DNA from: a virus
Direction: 5' to 3' (one strand)
DNA: 39,508 bases
Virus record (IMG/VR): IMGVR_UViG_3300007734_000673
Location: 1-39,508 of that record
In this document: one piece after another, positions 7,199 through 14,930 of the stretch
Numbering within the stretch: position 1 is the first letter of the stretch
Layout: every line of letters begins with the position of its first letter
Translations under genes and position numbers: made by a program
The notes under the pieces: model-generated
The model's database searches: none
Told to the model about the DNA's origin: nothing
The model's input: the letters and a program-made list of their open reading frames with translations, nothing else

Positions 7199-9219
7199 AC
7201 GCCATTGAGCGCGTCATATCCGTTATCTCTCCAGCATGGGCACTGTCCCGCAGTTCGGCACGCGCGACGCTGAATCAGATCGAAGCGTTTGCTGGATCGC
7301 AAGGCGGTTACGAAGCCGGCAAGTTAAACCGCAACACCAAGGGGCGTCTCGGGTCAGCGATCAAAGAGCATGCGATACCAGTCGCACAGCTTGACCGATT
7401 GCGTTGGCAGTCGTGGAATCTGTGGCGGAACAATTCGTACGCTCGCAAGATTGTCCGCAGTCTCGAATCAAAAGTCGTGGGTCAGGGGATGCAGCCTGAA
7501 TCACAGGCCATCAACGACGACGGCACGCCGAACGTCGAGTTCAGGGCGAAAGCCAAAGCACTCTGGATGTCGATCCAAAGCGGCTTTGATTATCGCGGCA
7601 TGCCTGGTCGAGGTGGCGTGACATTCGGTGGCCTGCAACGGCTTGCGTTGCGTGCGTGCATCCTGTCGGGCGAGACGCTTCATCGTATCGTACCGATCAG
7701 CCAAGCCGATCAATTTCAGCGAGACATCCCCGTTCCGTTGACTCTACAGATGATCGACGCTGCGAGGCTGTCGGATCAAACGCATCCGCAGTACGGCGAG
7801 CAACTCAAGAACGGCAACACAGTCTATCGCGGCATTGAGATAGACACCGAAGGAAAGCGCATTGCGTATTACATCGGGCAATATTCGATCGGGATGAACG
7901 AGCAGACGTGGGGATCTCTGGTACGCATACCATCGGAGCAGATTGCACACCTGTTCATCGAAGACGACATCGACCAGATGCGTGGCGTACCGTGGTTCGC
8001 AGCGGCACTGCTCAACATGCGCGACACCGACGACCTGCAATACAACGTGCTGAAGGCGTCGGCGATGTCGGCGTGCGTGGTCATGGGTTATCGCCGGCCA
8101 ACGGGTGCGAGTCGATTCGGGCTTGCACAAAGCGGCGTTGCTGACGTTACGACCTCGGACGGTACGGACTTGACGGATGCTGACGGCAACCAGATCACAA
8201 AGTTGGAACCGGGCATGTTTGTTGACCTCGGGCGTGACGGATCTCTTGAAGGGTTTTCGCCCAATCAGCCAAACACAAATGCTGAAGCATTCATCCAGCA
8301 TATGTTGCGTGGTACAGCGGCAGGATTCAGCGGCGTCAAGTCATCGACGGTCACGGGCGATTATCGCGGATCGTCATTCTCGTCCGAACGGTCTGCGGAC
8401 AACGATACATGGCCGGAGATTCAGGCTCTGCAAGAGTGGTTCGCAACGTCGTTTTGCCAACCGACATACGAGAGCGTAGTTCGTGGCGGCGTTCTTGCCG
8501 GCTACTTCGATGGCATCGTTTCGCCAGAAGAATTTTCAGCTTCACCTGGTCGGTATACGCAGGCAAAATGGCAAGGGCCGATTCAGCTCTCGATCAATCC
8601 CGTTGACGACATCAACGCGGCATCAATGCGGATGCACTACGGCCTATCGTCACCACAGATGGAGGCGGCAAGGCAGGCCGTCAACTGGCGGGACGTGATC
8701 GCAGACGTGGCCGAATTCCGTGGTGCTGTCGAAGCGGCGGGCCTGCCGCCGGAGTACGCAAATTCGGTGATGGACGTGAACAGCCAAGACATTATCGCAC
8801 AGACGATGGCAGCAACTGCACAGCAGGATCTAGCGGCGAAGTCACTGAGGGGCAGGGCCAGCGAAGCGATCACCGCTCCTGATTACGTTTCATCAGCAGC
8901 GGCTCGCGGTCTCGAATGGAACGCTGACGGCAAGTCCGGAGACGGCGTCACGGACAAGACGATACGCGAAGCCAGAGACATGGCGAACGGCAGTATCAGT
9001 GAAGACAAAGTGCGGCGAATGGGGCCGTGGTTCGAACGTCACCAGTCGGACATGAGCGCACCAAAAAACGATCCATCAAACGAGGACTTCCCCGGTGCCG
9101 GAGCTGTCGCATGGGCACTGTGGGGCGGGCCGACATCGGGCGACATCATGCGCGCCGCCAAGTGGGCTCAAGGTGAAGTCGGAAGGCTCGATCGGCTCGC
9201 AGCAAAACAGGAGTCATGA
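7195..9219 (+). CDS. Portal protein, lambda family
   Basis: 674 residues forming the DNA entry ring of the capsid. Family features include LRWQSWNLWRNNSYARKIVRSLESKVVGQG near residue 65, GETLHRIVPI, the IAHLFIEDDIDQMRGVPWFAAAL segment, and KSSTVTGDYRGSSFSSERSA. The start ATG 7195 overlaps the upstream stop. After ~560 residues there is an extra C-terminal domain (IREARDMANGSISEDKVRRM, FERHQSDM, AVAWALWGG). I recognise it as a small module found attached to various phage head proteins, with no known function. Confidence 0.9.
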   Translation: MNAIERVISVISPAWALSRSSARATLNQIEAFAGSQGGYEAGKLNRNTKGRLGSAIKEHAIPVAQLDRLRWQSWNLWRNNSYARKIVRSLESKVVGQGMQPESQAINDDGTPNVEFRAKAKALWMSIQSGFDYRGMPGRGGVTFGGLQRLALRACILSGETLHRIVPISQADQFQRDIPVPLTLQMIDAARLSDQTHPQYGEQLKNGNTVYRGIEIDTEGKRIAYYIGQYSIGMNEQTWGSLVRIPSEQIAHLFIEDDIDQMRGVPWFAAALLNMRDTDDLQYNVLKASAMSACVVMGYRRPTGASRFGLAQSGVADVTTSDGTDLTDADGNQITKLEPGMFVDLGRDGSLEGFSPNQPNTNAEAFIQHMLRGTAAGFSGVKSSTVTGDYRGSSFSSERSADNDTWPEIQALQEWFATSFCQPTYESVVRGGVLAGYFDGIVSPEEFSASPGRYTQAKWQGPIQLSINPVDDINAASMRMHYGLSSPQMEAARQAVNWRDVIADVAEFRGAVEAAGLPPEYANSVMDVNSQDIIAQTMAATAQQDLAAKSLRGRASEAITAPDYVSSAAARGLEWNADGKSGDGVTDKTIREARDMANGSISEDKVRRMGPWFERHQSDMSAPKNDPSNEDFPGAGAVAWALWGGPTSGDIMRAAKWAQGEVGRLDRLAAKQES

Positions 9220-9220
9220 C

Positions 9221-11461
9221 ATGGCAACCCGTAACAGATCAGCGAGACGACATGAACACGATCAAAAGTCTATGGGCTTTCGTGCGTTCTCGATGCGGAC
9301 GAGCAGTCTCAACCTTGAAGACAGGTCAATCGAGGCGGATGTTTCTACCGAGAATCCGGTCGAGATGCCGGACTTCGTGCGTGGCGAAATGGTGCCAGAA
9401 ATACTGGTTAGCAGCGGCGCGATTCTACCGGCGTCACGGCAGGTTCCGTTCCTCGACTCGCACCAACGATCCAGCGTCAACAACCAACTCGGATCAGCCA
9501 GAGAACTAGCGGTCGTCAAGGACAAGTTGACCGCCAGACTGCAATTTTCATCGGCAGCCGAGGGCGAATTCACGAAGGTTCGTGAAGGCCATGTGACCGA
9601 TGTTTCAGCCGGTTATCAGATCCTAAAAAAGAAATATGTGGCACGTGGCGAGACAGCAACGATCGATGGCCGTGACTACACAGGGCCAGCGAACGTTGTG
9701 ACATCGTGGCGGCTGATGGAAGTTTCCTTGACGCCAATCGGGGCCGACTCGATGGCAAAAATGAGGGGGTTGAACCCCGAATCGTGGTTTTCTAACCCTA
9801 CAGAAAGCGAGTTTGTGATGAACGAAAAATTAAGAGCAGCGGCGGTATTGCGTGGGATGTCAATCAGTTTGACCGACGATGAGGCGCAGAGCTGGATCGC
9901 GGACAACATGTCAGCGGCACCAGCGGCATCAGCAGCACCGACCGGCGAAAAAATGGCCGACATGACACCGGAAGAAAAGAAGAAAAAAGACGAGGAAGCT
10001 GCAATGGCAGCAATGATGTCTGGCAAATCTCTTGACGCGCAAATCGAATTACGGGTAGCAAATGCCATCGCCAAATTTGAGCGACAGAGAGCGGCGTTCT
10101 TTATTGAGTCGGACGCTACTTGTAAGCTCGCAGGCAAGCCAAACGAAATCGATGCCTGTCGCAAGATGCAGACCATTGAGCAGGTCCGAGCACATCTGAC
10201 AGAAGTGCAGGCGAAAGACGGAATATCGATCGGATCAGGTCACAACCTTCGTACGGACAACAATGGGTTTGAGCGCATGGTTAAAGACATGCAAACTTCA
10301 TTGAGTCTGCGGGCGTTGAACACATCGAGCAGCAATTCTACTGCGATCGACTCTGTGTTTCCTGTCGAGCAACGCGGCAAAGGTCACTCAACATTTAAGC
10401 ACGCATCACCATGGCAGATGGCTGAAGAATTTGTGCGATCGAGCGGCATCGATACGAGGGGACTCACGCGCGAGACAGTGGCCATCTGTGCGATGTTCGG
10501 GCCAGAGCGCGCGGGTCTCGGTCAACGCGGCGACGCCGCATATCACGTCACGGGCAACTTCTCGAACGTCACGTTAGACGCCGTGAACAAAAGTCTGATG
10601 CTCGGCTATGTCGAGACCCCGAGCACATGGAAGGGGCCGATTCGACAAGCGGCGAGTGTGCAGGATTTCAAAACGATCAATCGAATTCGCATGGGCTCGA
10701 TTGCAAATCTGCCGGTCTGGAATGACAACAAGAATCCTGAAATGGCGTCATTCACGGACGCCAAAGAATCGTACGCTGTCGAAGCCAGGTCTCTGGAGAT
10801 CAGCTACAGCTTCAGGCTTCTCGTTAATGATGACATGGACGTTCTGAGTCGCACTCCTGCAATGATGGGTGCGGCGGCAGCTCGAACTGTCAACGCTGTC
10901 GCATGGTCTCAAGTCACCAGCAACCCGACGCTGGGTGCAGACAGCATTGCACTGTTCTCAGCGGCGACAGGTGCACGCAAGCGGTCAAACCTGACTACGG
11001 GGGCGGCAACTCCAACAGTGGCAACACTACAAACGTTGTCGAATCTGATGCGGCAAATGCGAGGCGAGAACACACCGGAAGGAGCCGAAAGCTCGGACAT
11101 CCTAAACCTGACGCCTCGCTATCTGGTCGGGCCATCAGCGTTGGACACGACCATCAAGCAATTGGTTTTGTCGGCGTACGATCCCGCAGCAAACCAGTTC
11201 CAGGTGTACAACACGGCGACTCAATTGATCCCTGTGATTGAGCCTCTATTGGATGCAAACTCGGCGACAGCGTTTTACCTGTTCGCCGATCCAAGCAACC
11301 AGATTGACACGATCGAAGTCACGTTCTTGGCGGGGCAAGAATCACCTGTGACACGGTCGTTCCTCGATGACCGCAACCTGTCTCAGTCGATAACGATCAT
11401 GCAGACCTTCGCGGCCAAGGCGATGAACCATCGCGGCGTTCAGAAGCACGCCGGGGTGTGA
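9221..11461 (+). CDS. Prohead protease-major capsid protein fusion
   Basis: 746 residues. The first ~180 are a prohead serine protease: FLDSHQRSSVNNQLG with candidate catalytic His81 and TDVSAGYQI with candidate Ser129. A linker rich in Ala, Glu and Lys (around 250-290: MTPEEKKKKDEEAAMA) resembles a scaffold segment. The C-terminal half is the major capsid protein, with the ASVQDFKTINRIRMG region, AVEARSLEISYSFRLLVNDDMDVL, and a C-terminal beta-rich part. ATG 9221 follows AGGAG. A single polypeptide carrying protease, scaffold and shell implies self-cleavage during head assembly. Confidence 0.85.
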   Translation: MATRNRSARRHEHDQKSMGFRAFSMRTSSLNLEDRSIEADVSTENPVEMPDFVRGEMVPEILVSSGAILPASRQVPFLDSHQRSSVNNQLGSARELAVVKDKLTARLQFSSAAEGEFTKVREGHVTDVSAGYQILKKKYVARGETATIDGRDYTGPANVVTSWRLMEVSLTPIGADSMAKMRGLNPESWFSNPTESEFVMNEKLRAAAVLRGMSISLTDDEAQSWIADNMSAAPAASAAPTGEKMADMTPEEKKKKDEEAAMAAMMSGKSLDAQIELRVANAIAKFERQRAAFFIESDATCKLAGKPNEIDACRKMQTIEQVRAHLTEVQAKDGISIGSGHNLRTDNNGFERMVKDMQTSLSLRALNTSSSNSTAIDSVFPVEQRGKGHSTFKHASPWQMAEEFVRSSGIDTRGLTRETVAICAMFGPERAGLGQRGDAAYHVTGNFSNVTLDAVNKSLMLGYVETPSTWKGPIRQAASVQDFKTINRIRMGSIANLPVWNDNKNPEMASFTDAKESYAVEARSLEISYSFRLLVNDDMDVLSRTPAMMGAAAARTVNAVAWSQVTSNPTLGADSIALFSAATGARKRSNLTTGAATPTVATLQTLSNLMRQMRGENTPEGAESSDILNLTPRYLVGPSALDTTIKQLVLSAYDPAANQFQVYNTATQLIPVIEPLLDANSATAFYLFADPSNQIDTIEVTFLAGQESPVTRSFLDDRNLSQSITIMQTFAAKAMNHRGVQKHAGV

Positions 11462-11476
11462 TGATCAGCAATAACG

Positions 11477-11505
11477 GGCCAGCCGTAGAGCGTCTACGGC
11501 TGGCC
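11477..11505 (+). terminator. Strong hairpin after the capsid gene
   Basis: GGCCAGCCGTAGA and its exact reverse complement are separated by GCG, giving a 13-bp GC-rich stem. The following ATTTGTTC is a poor U-tract. It may be a weak terminator or an mRNA-stabilising hairpin that keeps capsid transcript levels high. Confidence 0.6.
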
Positions 11506-11571
11506 ATTTGTTCGGTTCATACCGAGCGTCAATAGCGTCGGCCAAGAGGCCACAGAACCGAAGGACAGACC

Positions 11572-12252
11572 ATGACAGTAACACGCGGCGTCATCACCAA
11601 AGTCGAAAACTATGATCGAGCCCAAGCGTTCACGACCACTCCGGGCGAGGGCGGATGGACAATTGCTGACACATCGGCAGCAGGCACGCCAACCTATCTT
11701 TGCATCACAGAAGACGGCGGGGCAGCCAAGCTTACGCTGGCAGCTACCAGCGAAGCCGAGAATGTTTGCCTGTATTTGAACGACGTTTTGCCGTTAGATG
11801 TTGCAAGCCTGCACCGCATTGAATTTGTCGCAAAAGTTGCGGGGATCGACGCAGTCACAACGCTGGTATTCGGATTGGGCGACGCCCGTAACGACACGCC
11901 GGATAGCGTTACGACCAATTGTTGGTTCAGAATGGAAGGCAGCGTTAGCACGAGCAACATTGTTCTCGAGAGCGACGATGGCGTGACAGACAATGACGAC
12001 AAATCAAGTGGAGCAACGTTGTCATCGACGTATAAAAAATTCTTGATCGATTTCACAAATGGCATCAGTGACATTCGGTTCTATATCGACGGCGAACGAG
12101 TCGGATCGGCCACAACATTCACTTTGGCCGGCATCACCAGCGGACAGAATGTGCAACCGATGATCCAGCTGCAAAAAGCATCTGGAACCGGCGTACCGTC
12201 AATCACCATCGCACAGATCACGACTCAGCAGAAGTACGCTTACGGAACTTGA
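11572..12252 (+). CDS. Putative head decoration or structural protein
   Basis: 226 residues, beta-rich and without cysteine-pair or catalytic motifs. The central and C-terminal parts (LHRIEFVAKVAGIDAVTTLVFGLGD, SDIRFYIDGERVGSATTFTL, VQPMIQLQKASG) read like a lectin/jelly-roll sandwich. It sits between the capsid and head-tail connector genes, the usual place for decoration proteins. AAGGA precedes the ATG. Function is inferred from position and predicted fold only. Confidence 0.55.
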   Translation: MTVTRGVITKVENYDRAQAFTTTPGEGGWTIADTSAAGTPTYLCITEDGGAAKLTLAATSEAENVCLYLNDVLPLDVASLHRIEFVAKVAGIDAVTTLVFGLGDARNDTPDSVTTNCWFRMEGSVSTSNIVLESDDGVTDNDDKSSGATLSSTYKKFLIDFTNGISDIRFYIDGERVGSATTFTLAGITSGQNVQPMIQLQKASGTGVPSITIAQITTQQKYAYGT

Positions 12253-12255
12253 TCA

Positions 12256-12621
12256 ATGACACTTGCTGCACAGCTGGCCGATGATTTGTCGTCTGTGTTT
12301 TTTAACGCGGACGATTTCGGCGTAGCTATCACATATCGACGTGGCGGATCAGCAGTCGCGCTGACCGCCATCGTCGAGACTGACGTCTCTCAGATGCTGA
12401 CGACAATGGGCGTCACGCAAGTTTCGACGAGGACTTTTCAGGTCATCGCCAGCAAGCTCATCCTCGGTGCTTCAGTCGTCTTACCGTTACCGGGCGACAC
12501 GATCACCGAGGGTGCGACAACGTACATCATCCCAAAGCAAAAAGACCGACCGACGTTTGAATTCGTCGATGAAAACAATCTCATTTTGCGAATCAACACC
12601 ACACTACAGCGGATCCAATAA
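12256..12621 (+). CDS. Head-tail connector protein
   Basis: 121 residues. The N-terminus (DDLSSVFFNADDFGVAITYRRGG) resembles the short beta-barrel head-tail joining proteins of the gpFII type, which often begin with a 'FN-DEFA-T' pattern. The middle holds PLPGDTITEGATTYIIPKQKD. Position after capsid and before the tail completion genes supports a connector role. It is separated from the upstream gene by three bases and abuts the next start directly. Confidence 0.6.
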   Translation: MTLAAQLADDLSSVFFNADDFGVAITYRRGGSAVALTAIVETDVSQMLTTMGVTQVSTRTFQVIASKLILGASVVLPLPGDTITEGATTYIIPKQKDRPTFEFVDENNLILRINTTLQRIQ

Positions 12622-13080
12622 ATGGCAGCGGTCACGATATCGGCAGCAGAAGAGGCATGCACGGCGATCGTTGATCGAATCAACGCTGGTACGACGTACG
12701 CGCTGTCAATCGGGGCAACGTTTCGCGAGGAATACCTTGACGATCTGACGACGATGGGCGACGAGTTGCTTGTCGATGTCGTGCCGATCAGCGAGCAGCA
12801 GCTTACCGAGACTCTGGCCGTTGAGGATCGGACGCAGCACATAATCGGCGTTGAGATTCGCAAGAAATTTACAGCGATCGATCAGCAACTGGTCAACGAT
12901 CTCAAGGTGACGGTTCGACAAATCTTTCAGCAGCTTAACAACTACAACCTGTCGAGCGGACGAGTGCGGGTGTGGGAGGCGTCGCAACCAGAAATGGAAA
13001 ATCCCAATCGTCAGCTACTCGCCAGCCATTTGATTTTTCGTAGTCGCGTAATTTTGCGAGTTATTGTTGAGGTGCCCTAA
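12622..13080 (+). CDS. Putative tail terminator or completion protein
   Basis: 152 residues, an alpha/beta protein with ELLVDVVPISEQQLTETL and a helix (DLKVTVRQIFQQLNNYNL) followed by beta strands. Gene order (connector, this gene, HK97 gp10-like, tail tube) is where siphoviruses encode the neck or tail terminator protein. No catalytic motif is visible. Its last base is the first base of the next ATG. Confidence 0.5.
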   Translation: MAAVTISAAEEACTAIVDRINAGTTYALSIGATFREEYLDDLTTMGDELLVDVVPISEQQLTETLAVEDRTQHIIGVEIRKKFTAIDQQLVNDLKVTVRQIFQQLNNYNLSSGRVRVWEASQPEMENPNRQLLASHLIFRSRVILRVIVEVP

Positions 13081-13481
13081 TGAAATACGAACTTAAGCCA
13101 ACAGGATTTGCGGAACTCGAAGCGACGCTGGCACGGCTTGCGATCGACGATGCGGCGTCACTAGCACGGACGGCAGTCGTCGCAGGGATGAAGGTGCTGC
13201 GATGGGCTGGCGTACGAGCGTCGAAGGGCCGAATCAAACTTGAATGGTCAAGCGGACTGAGCGTCAGTGGCAACAACTGTCGCGGATCTGTCGGCCTGGG
13301 TTTGGGCGGATACAGATCGACCGTCTCAAGACCTCACGGCATGTACCTGGAAGATGGCACGAAATACATCGCAGCGACTCGGTTCGCGAGCAACGCACTA
13401 TTGGGCGCACAAGAAAAAGCAGCGGCAGCAATGACACGGGCGGCGAGTAAACGGGTCGAGTTCATGACACAGAAAGGCTAA
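13080..13481 (+). CDS. HK97 gp10-like tail completion protein
   Basis: 133 residues. The N-terminus (GFAELEATLARLA) and especially RPHGMYLEDGTKYIAATRFASNAL match the HK97 gp10 pattern, in which a 'xxLExGTxxxxARPF' motif precedes a C-terminal helix. Such proteins help join tail and head. The ATG overlaps the last base of the upstream stop codon, consistent with coupled translation. Confidence 0.7.
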   Translation: MKYELKPTGFAELEATLARLAIDDAASLARTAVVAGMKVLRWAGVRASKGRIKLEWSSGLSVSGNNCRGSVGLGLGGYRSTVSRPHGMYLEDGTKYIAATRFASNALLGAQEKAAAAMTRAASKRVEFMTQKG

Positions 13482-13484
13482 CAA

Positions 13485-13895
13485 ATGGCGATTCTCAAAG
13501 GCAAAGGCTGCGTTTTACAGCAGACTATCTCAAGCACTCTGACAGACGTAGCACAGGTCATGTCGTTGAGTGTATCGGGCGAAGCATCAGACACATTCGA
13601 GACGACCACACTGGGCGGGGTCGTGTTCAAAACGTTTTCGCAAACGGGCTACAGCTCACCCGGCACCGTCGATGCCGAGTTGTTTTTTGATCCGGCCTTG
13701 GCTGGACATCAGGCGATCGTCGCATTGATTAGCTCGCCAGCAGACTGCGTCTGGAAAATCAAATACTCAGACGCAGGTCCATCAAGTCTGTCATTTACGA
13801 GCGTCGGTACGAGTCTCGATCAAACGATAGTTATGAACGACGGTATCAAAGCAAAAATCAAATTAACTCGCAGCGGTGCACCAACGAGGGCGTGA
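13485..13895 (+). CDS. Major tail tube protein
   Basis: 136 residues. The sequence starts with KGKGCVLQQTISSTLTDVAQVMSLSVSG and continues with a DTFETTTLGG motif typical of tail tube proteins, then alternating beta strands. Position directly before the chaperone genes and tape measure supports the call. The protein would polymerise into the hollow tail tube. Confidence 0.75.
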   Translation: MAILKGKGCVLQQTISSTLTDVAQVMSLSVSGEASDTFETTTLGGVVFKTFSQTGYSSPGTVDAELFFDPALAGHQAIVALISSPADCVWKIKYSDAGPSSLSFTSVGTSLDQTIVMNDGIKAKIKLTRSGAPTRA

Positions 13896-13897
13896 TC

Positions 13898-14275
13898 ATG
13901 CAGGCCGAGACGATTAAAGAATTGGAGATTTACGAGCCATTGGCACCAGCCGAGTTAGTCGCACAATGCGAGCGGCGCGGCAAGTCTCTGTGGGCACCTA
14001 TCGGGACTATCATCGACGATGCGGATTGCTGGCGGCTGGTCATGATGGGCGTCGCCGTTGCGTACGACGACGAATGCCGAGACAAGACGGCACAGACTCC
14101 AGAGCAGCTGGCAGCAACGCAGCACGCAGCACGCAGGCTGTCAGCCGGCATCGATCCTGCCGACTTCGCGCGGTACGACTCCGGCGAGTTGGCCGGTTAC
14201 GACAAAAACGGTGCTGACATACCCGGGCCAAACGGCGTCTCGGCCGATGCCGACGATGAGGAGGATGACGAATAA
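13898..14275 (+). CDS. Small acidic tail-region protein, unknown
   Basis: 125 residues with a very acidic C-terminus (ADADDEEDDE). The central part (ERRGKSLWAPIGTIIDDADCWRLVMMGVA) is helical. I do not recognise the family. ATG 13898 is preceded by GAGGG at good distance; a GTG at 13892 overlapping the tail tube stop is an alternative. Its stop codon shares its last base with the start of the next gene. Lying between the tail tube and frameshift genes, it may assist tail assembly. Confidence 0.6.
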   Translation: MQAETIKELEIYEPLAPAELVAQCERRGKSLWAPIGTIIDDADCWRLVMMGVAVAYDDECRDKTAQTPEQLAATQHAARRLSAGIDPADFARYDSGELAGYDKNGADIPGPNGVSADADDEEDDE

Positions 14276-14613
14276 TGTCAGCCGAAGTACTGGTCAAGCT
14301 GAGAAAAAAACGGGGCTACCCGGTCGTGATCGATGATGAGACGTTCTACGTCAGATCATTGACGATCGGCGAACTTCAAAGGCTGGACAAGCTAGACGCA
14401 ACAAGCAAGACGGGCTTTGTTGTCGGGTGTGCATTGTGCACGCAACGAGGCGAGCCTGAGTTCATTCGGGCTGCGGATCAGACAGACGCAGCGTGGGCAG
14501 AGGAGGTGATCCAGTTACTGGACGACGTACCGACAGAGACGGTTCGGCAGCTGTCCGAAGGCGTGGCCAATATCGGAAAGATGCCGCCAGTTAAGGCAAT
14601 CCTAAAAAACTAA
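14275..14613 (+). CDS. Tail assembly chaperone (G-type)
   Basis: 112 residues. Short siphovirus tail chaperones in this position bind the tape measure protein. The sequence includes KKRGYPVVIDDETFYVRSLTIGEL, typical of this class, and a helical C-terminus. Its last codons are CTA AAA AAC TAA, containing the slippery heptamer AAAAAAC in the proper phase immediately before the stop. A fraction of ribosomes should therefore shift back one base and continue to 14930. Confidence 0.75.
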   Translation: MSAEVLVKLRKKRGYPVVIDDETFYVRSLTIGELQRLDKLDATSKTGFVVGCALCTQRGEPEFIRAADQTDAAWAEEVIQLLDDVPTETVRQLSEGVANIGKMPPVKAILKN

Positions 14614-14930
14614 GACGGGATTCTGCAACTCGATTGGCTGCACGATTAGCGAGAGCAGCCGGCAGAATCCATCCGATGGACTGGGTCGAAGTTTATGAAA
14701 GTCACACGCCGTACGAATGGCTAACGCAACAGGCGTTGGCCGTCGTCGATCCTTGGGGAGATGATAGAGCAGACATGCGAGCGGCGATCAACACGATAGC
14801 CGTTCGCGGCGACGGTGAGAGTCAATCAGAGGTCATGGACGTTTTGCTGGGATATCTTGAGATCAATAAGCGAGTTGAGCCGACAGTCGGGCCAGCGGCA
14901 ATGCGAGCAGCGATGGAGGCCATGCAATGA
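14275..14930 (+). CDS. Tail assembly chaperone, -1 frameshift product (G-T-type fusion)
   Basis: Shifting -1 at AAAAAAC (14604-14610) fuses the 112-residue chaperone to 106 more residues, making a product of about 218. The extension includes RLAARLARAAGRIHPMDWVEVYESHTPYEWL and ends just inside the tape measure start. Lambda G/GT is the precedent: the shorter form is abundant and the longer one recruits tail tube subunits. The downstream reading frame has no well-placed ATG of its own near its beginning, in agreement with expression by frameshifting. Confidence 0.8.
14604..14670 (+). promoter_or_regulatory. Programmed -1 frameshift signal
   Basis: Slippery AAAAAAC (14604-14610) is followed by a seven-base spacer. 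Then GGATTCTGC (14618-14626) pairs perfectly with GCAGAATCC (14662-14670). Nested inside, GGCTGC (14636-14641) pairs with GCAGCC (14655-14660). The phase, spacer and two-tier stem are those expected of an efficient stimulator. Confidence 0.85.

Noticed and set aside
7744-8301. 185-codon antisense frame in the portal gene
   Set aside because: It is an antisense shadow of a well-supported portal gene, with no coherent domain.
9676-10176. 166-codon antisense frame in the protease-capsid gene
   Set aside because: It arises opposite the Lys/Glu-rich linker (poly-Phe/Ser translation) and shows no protein-like pattern.
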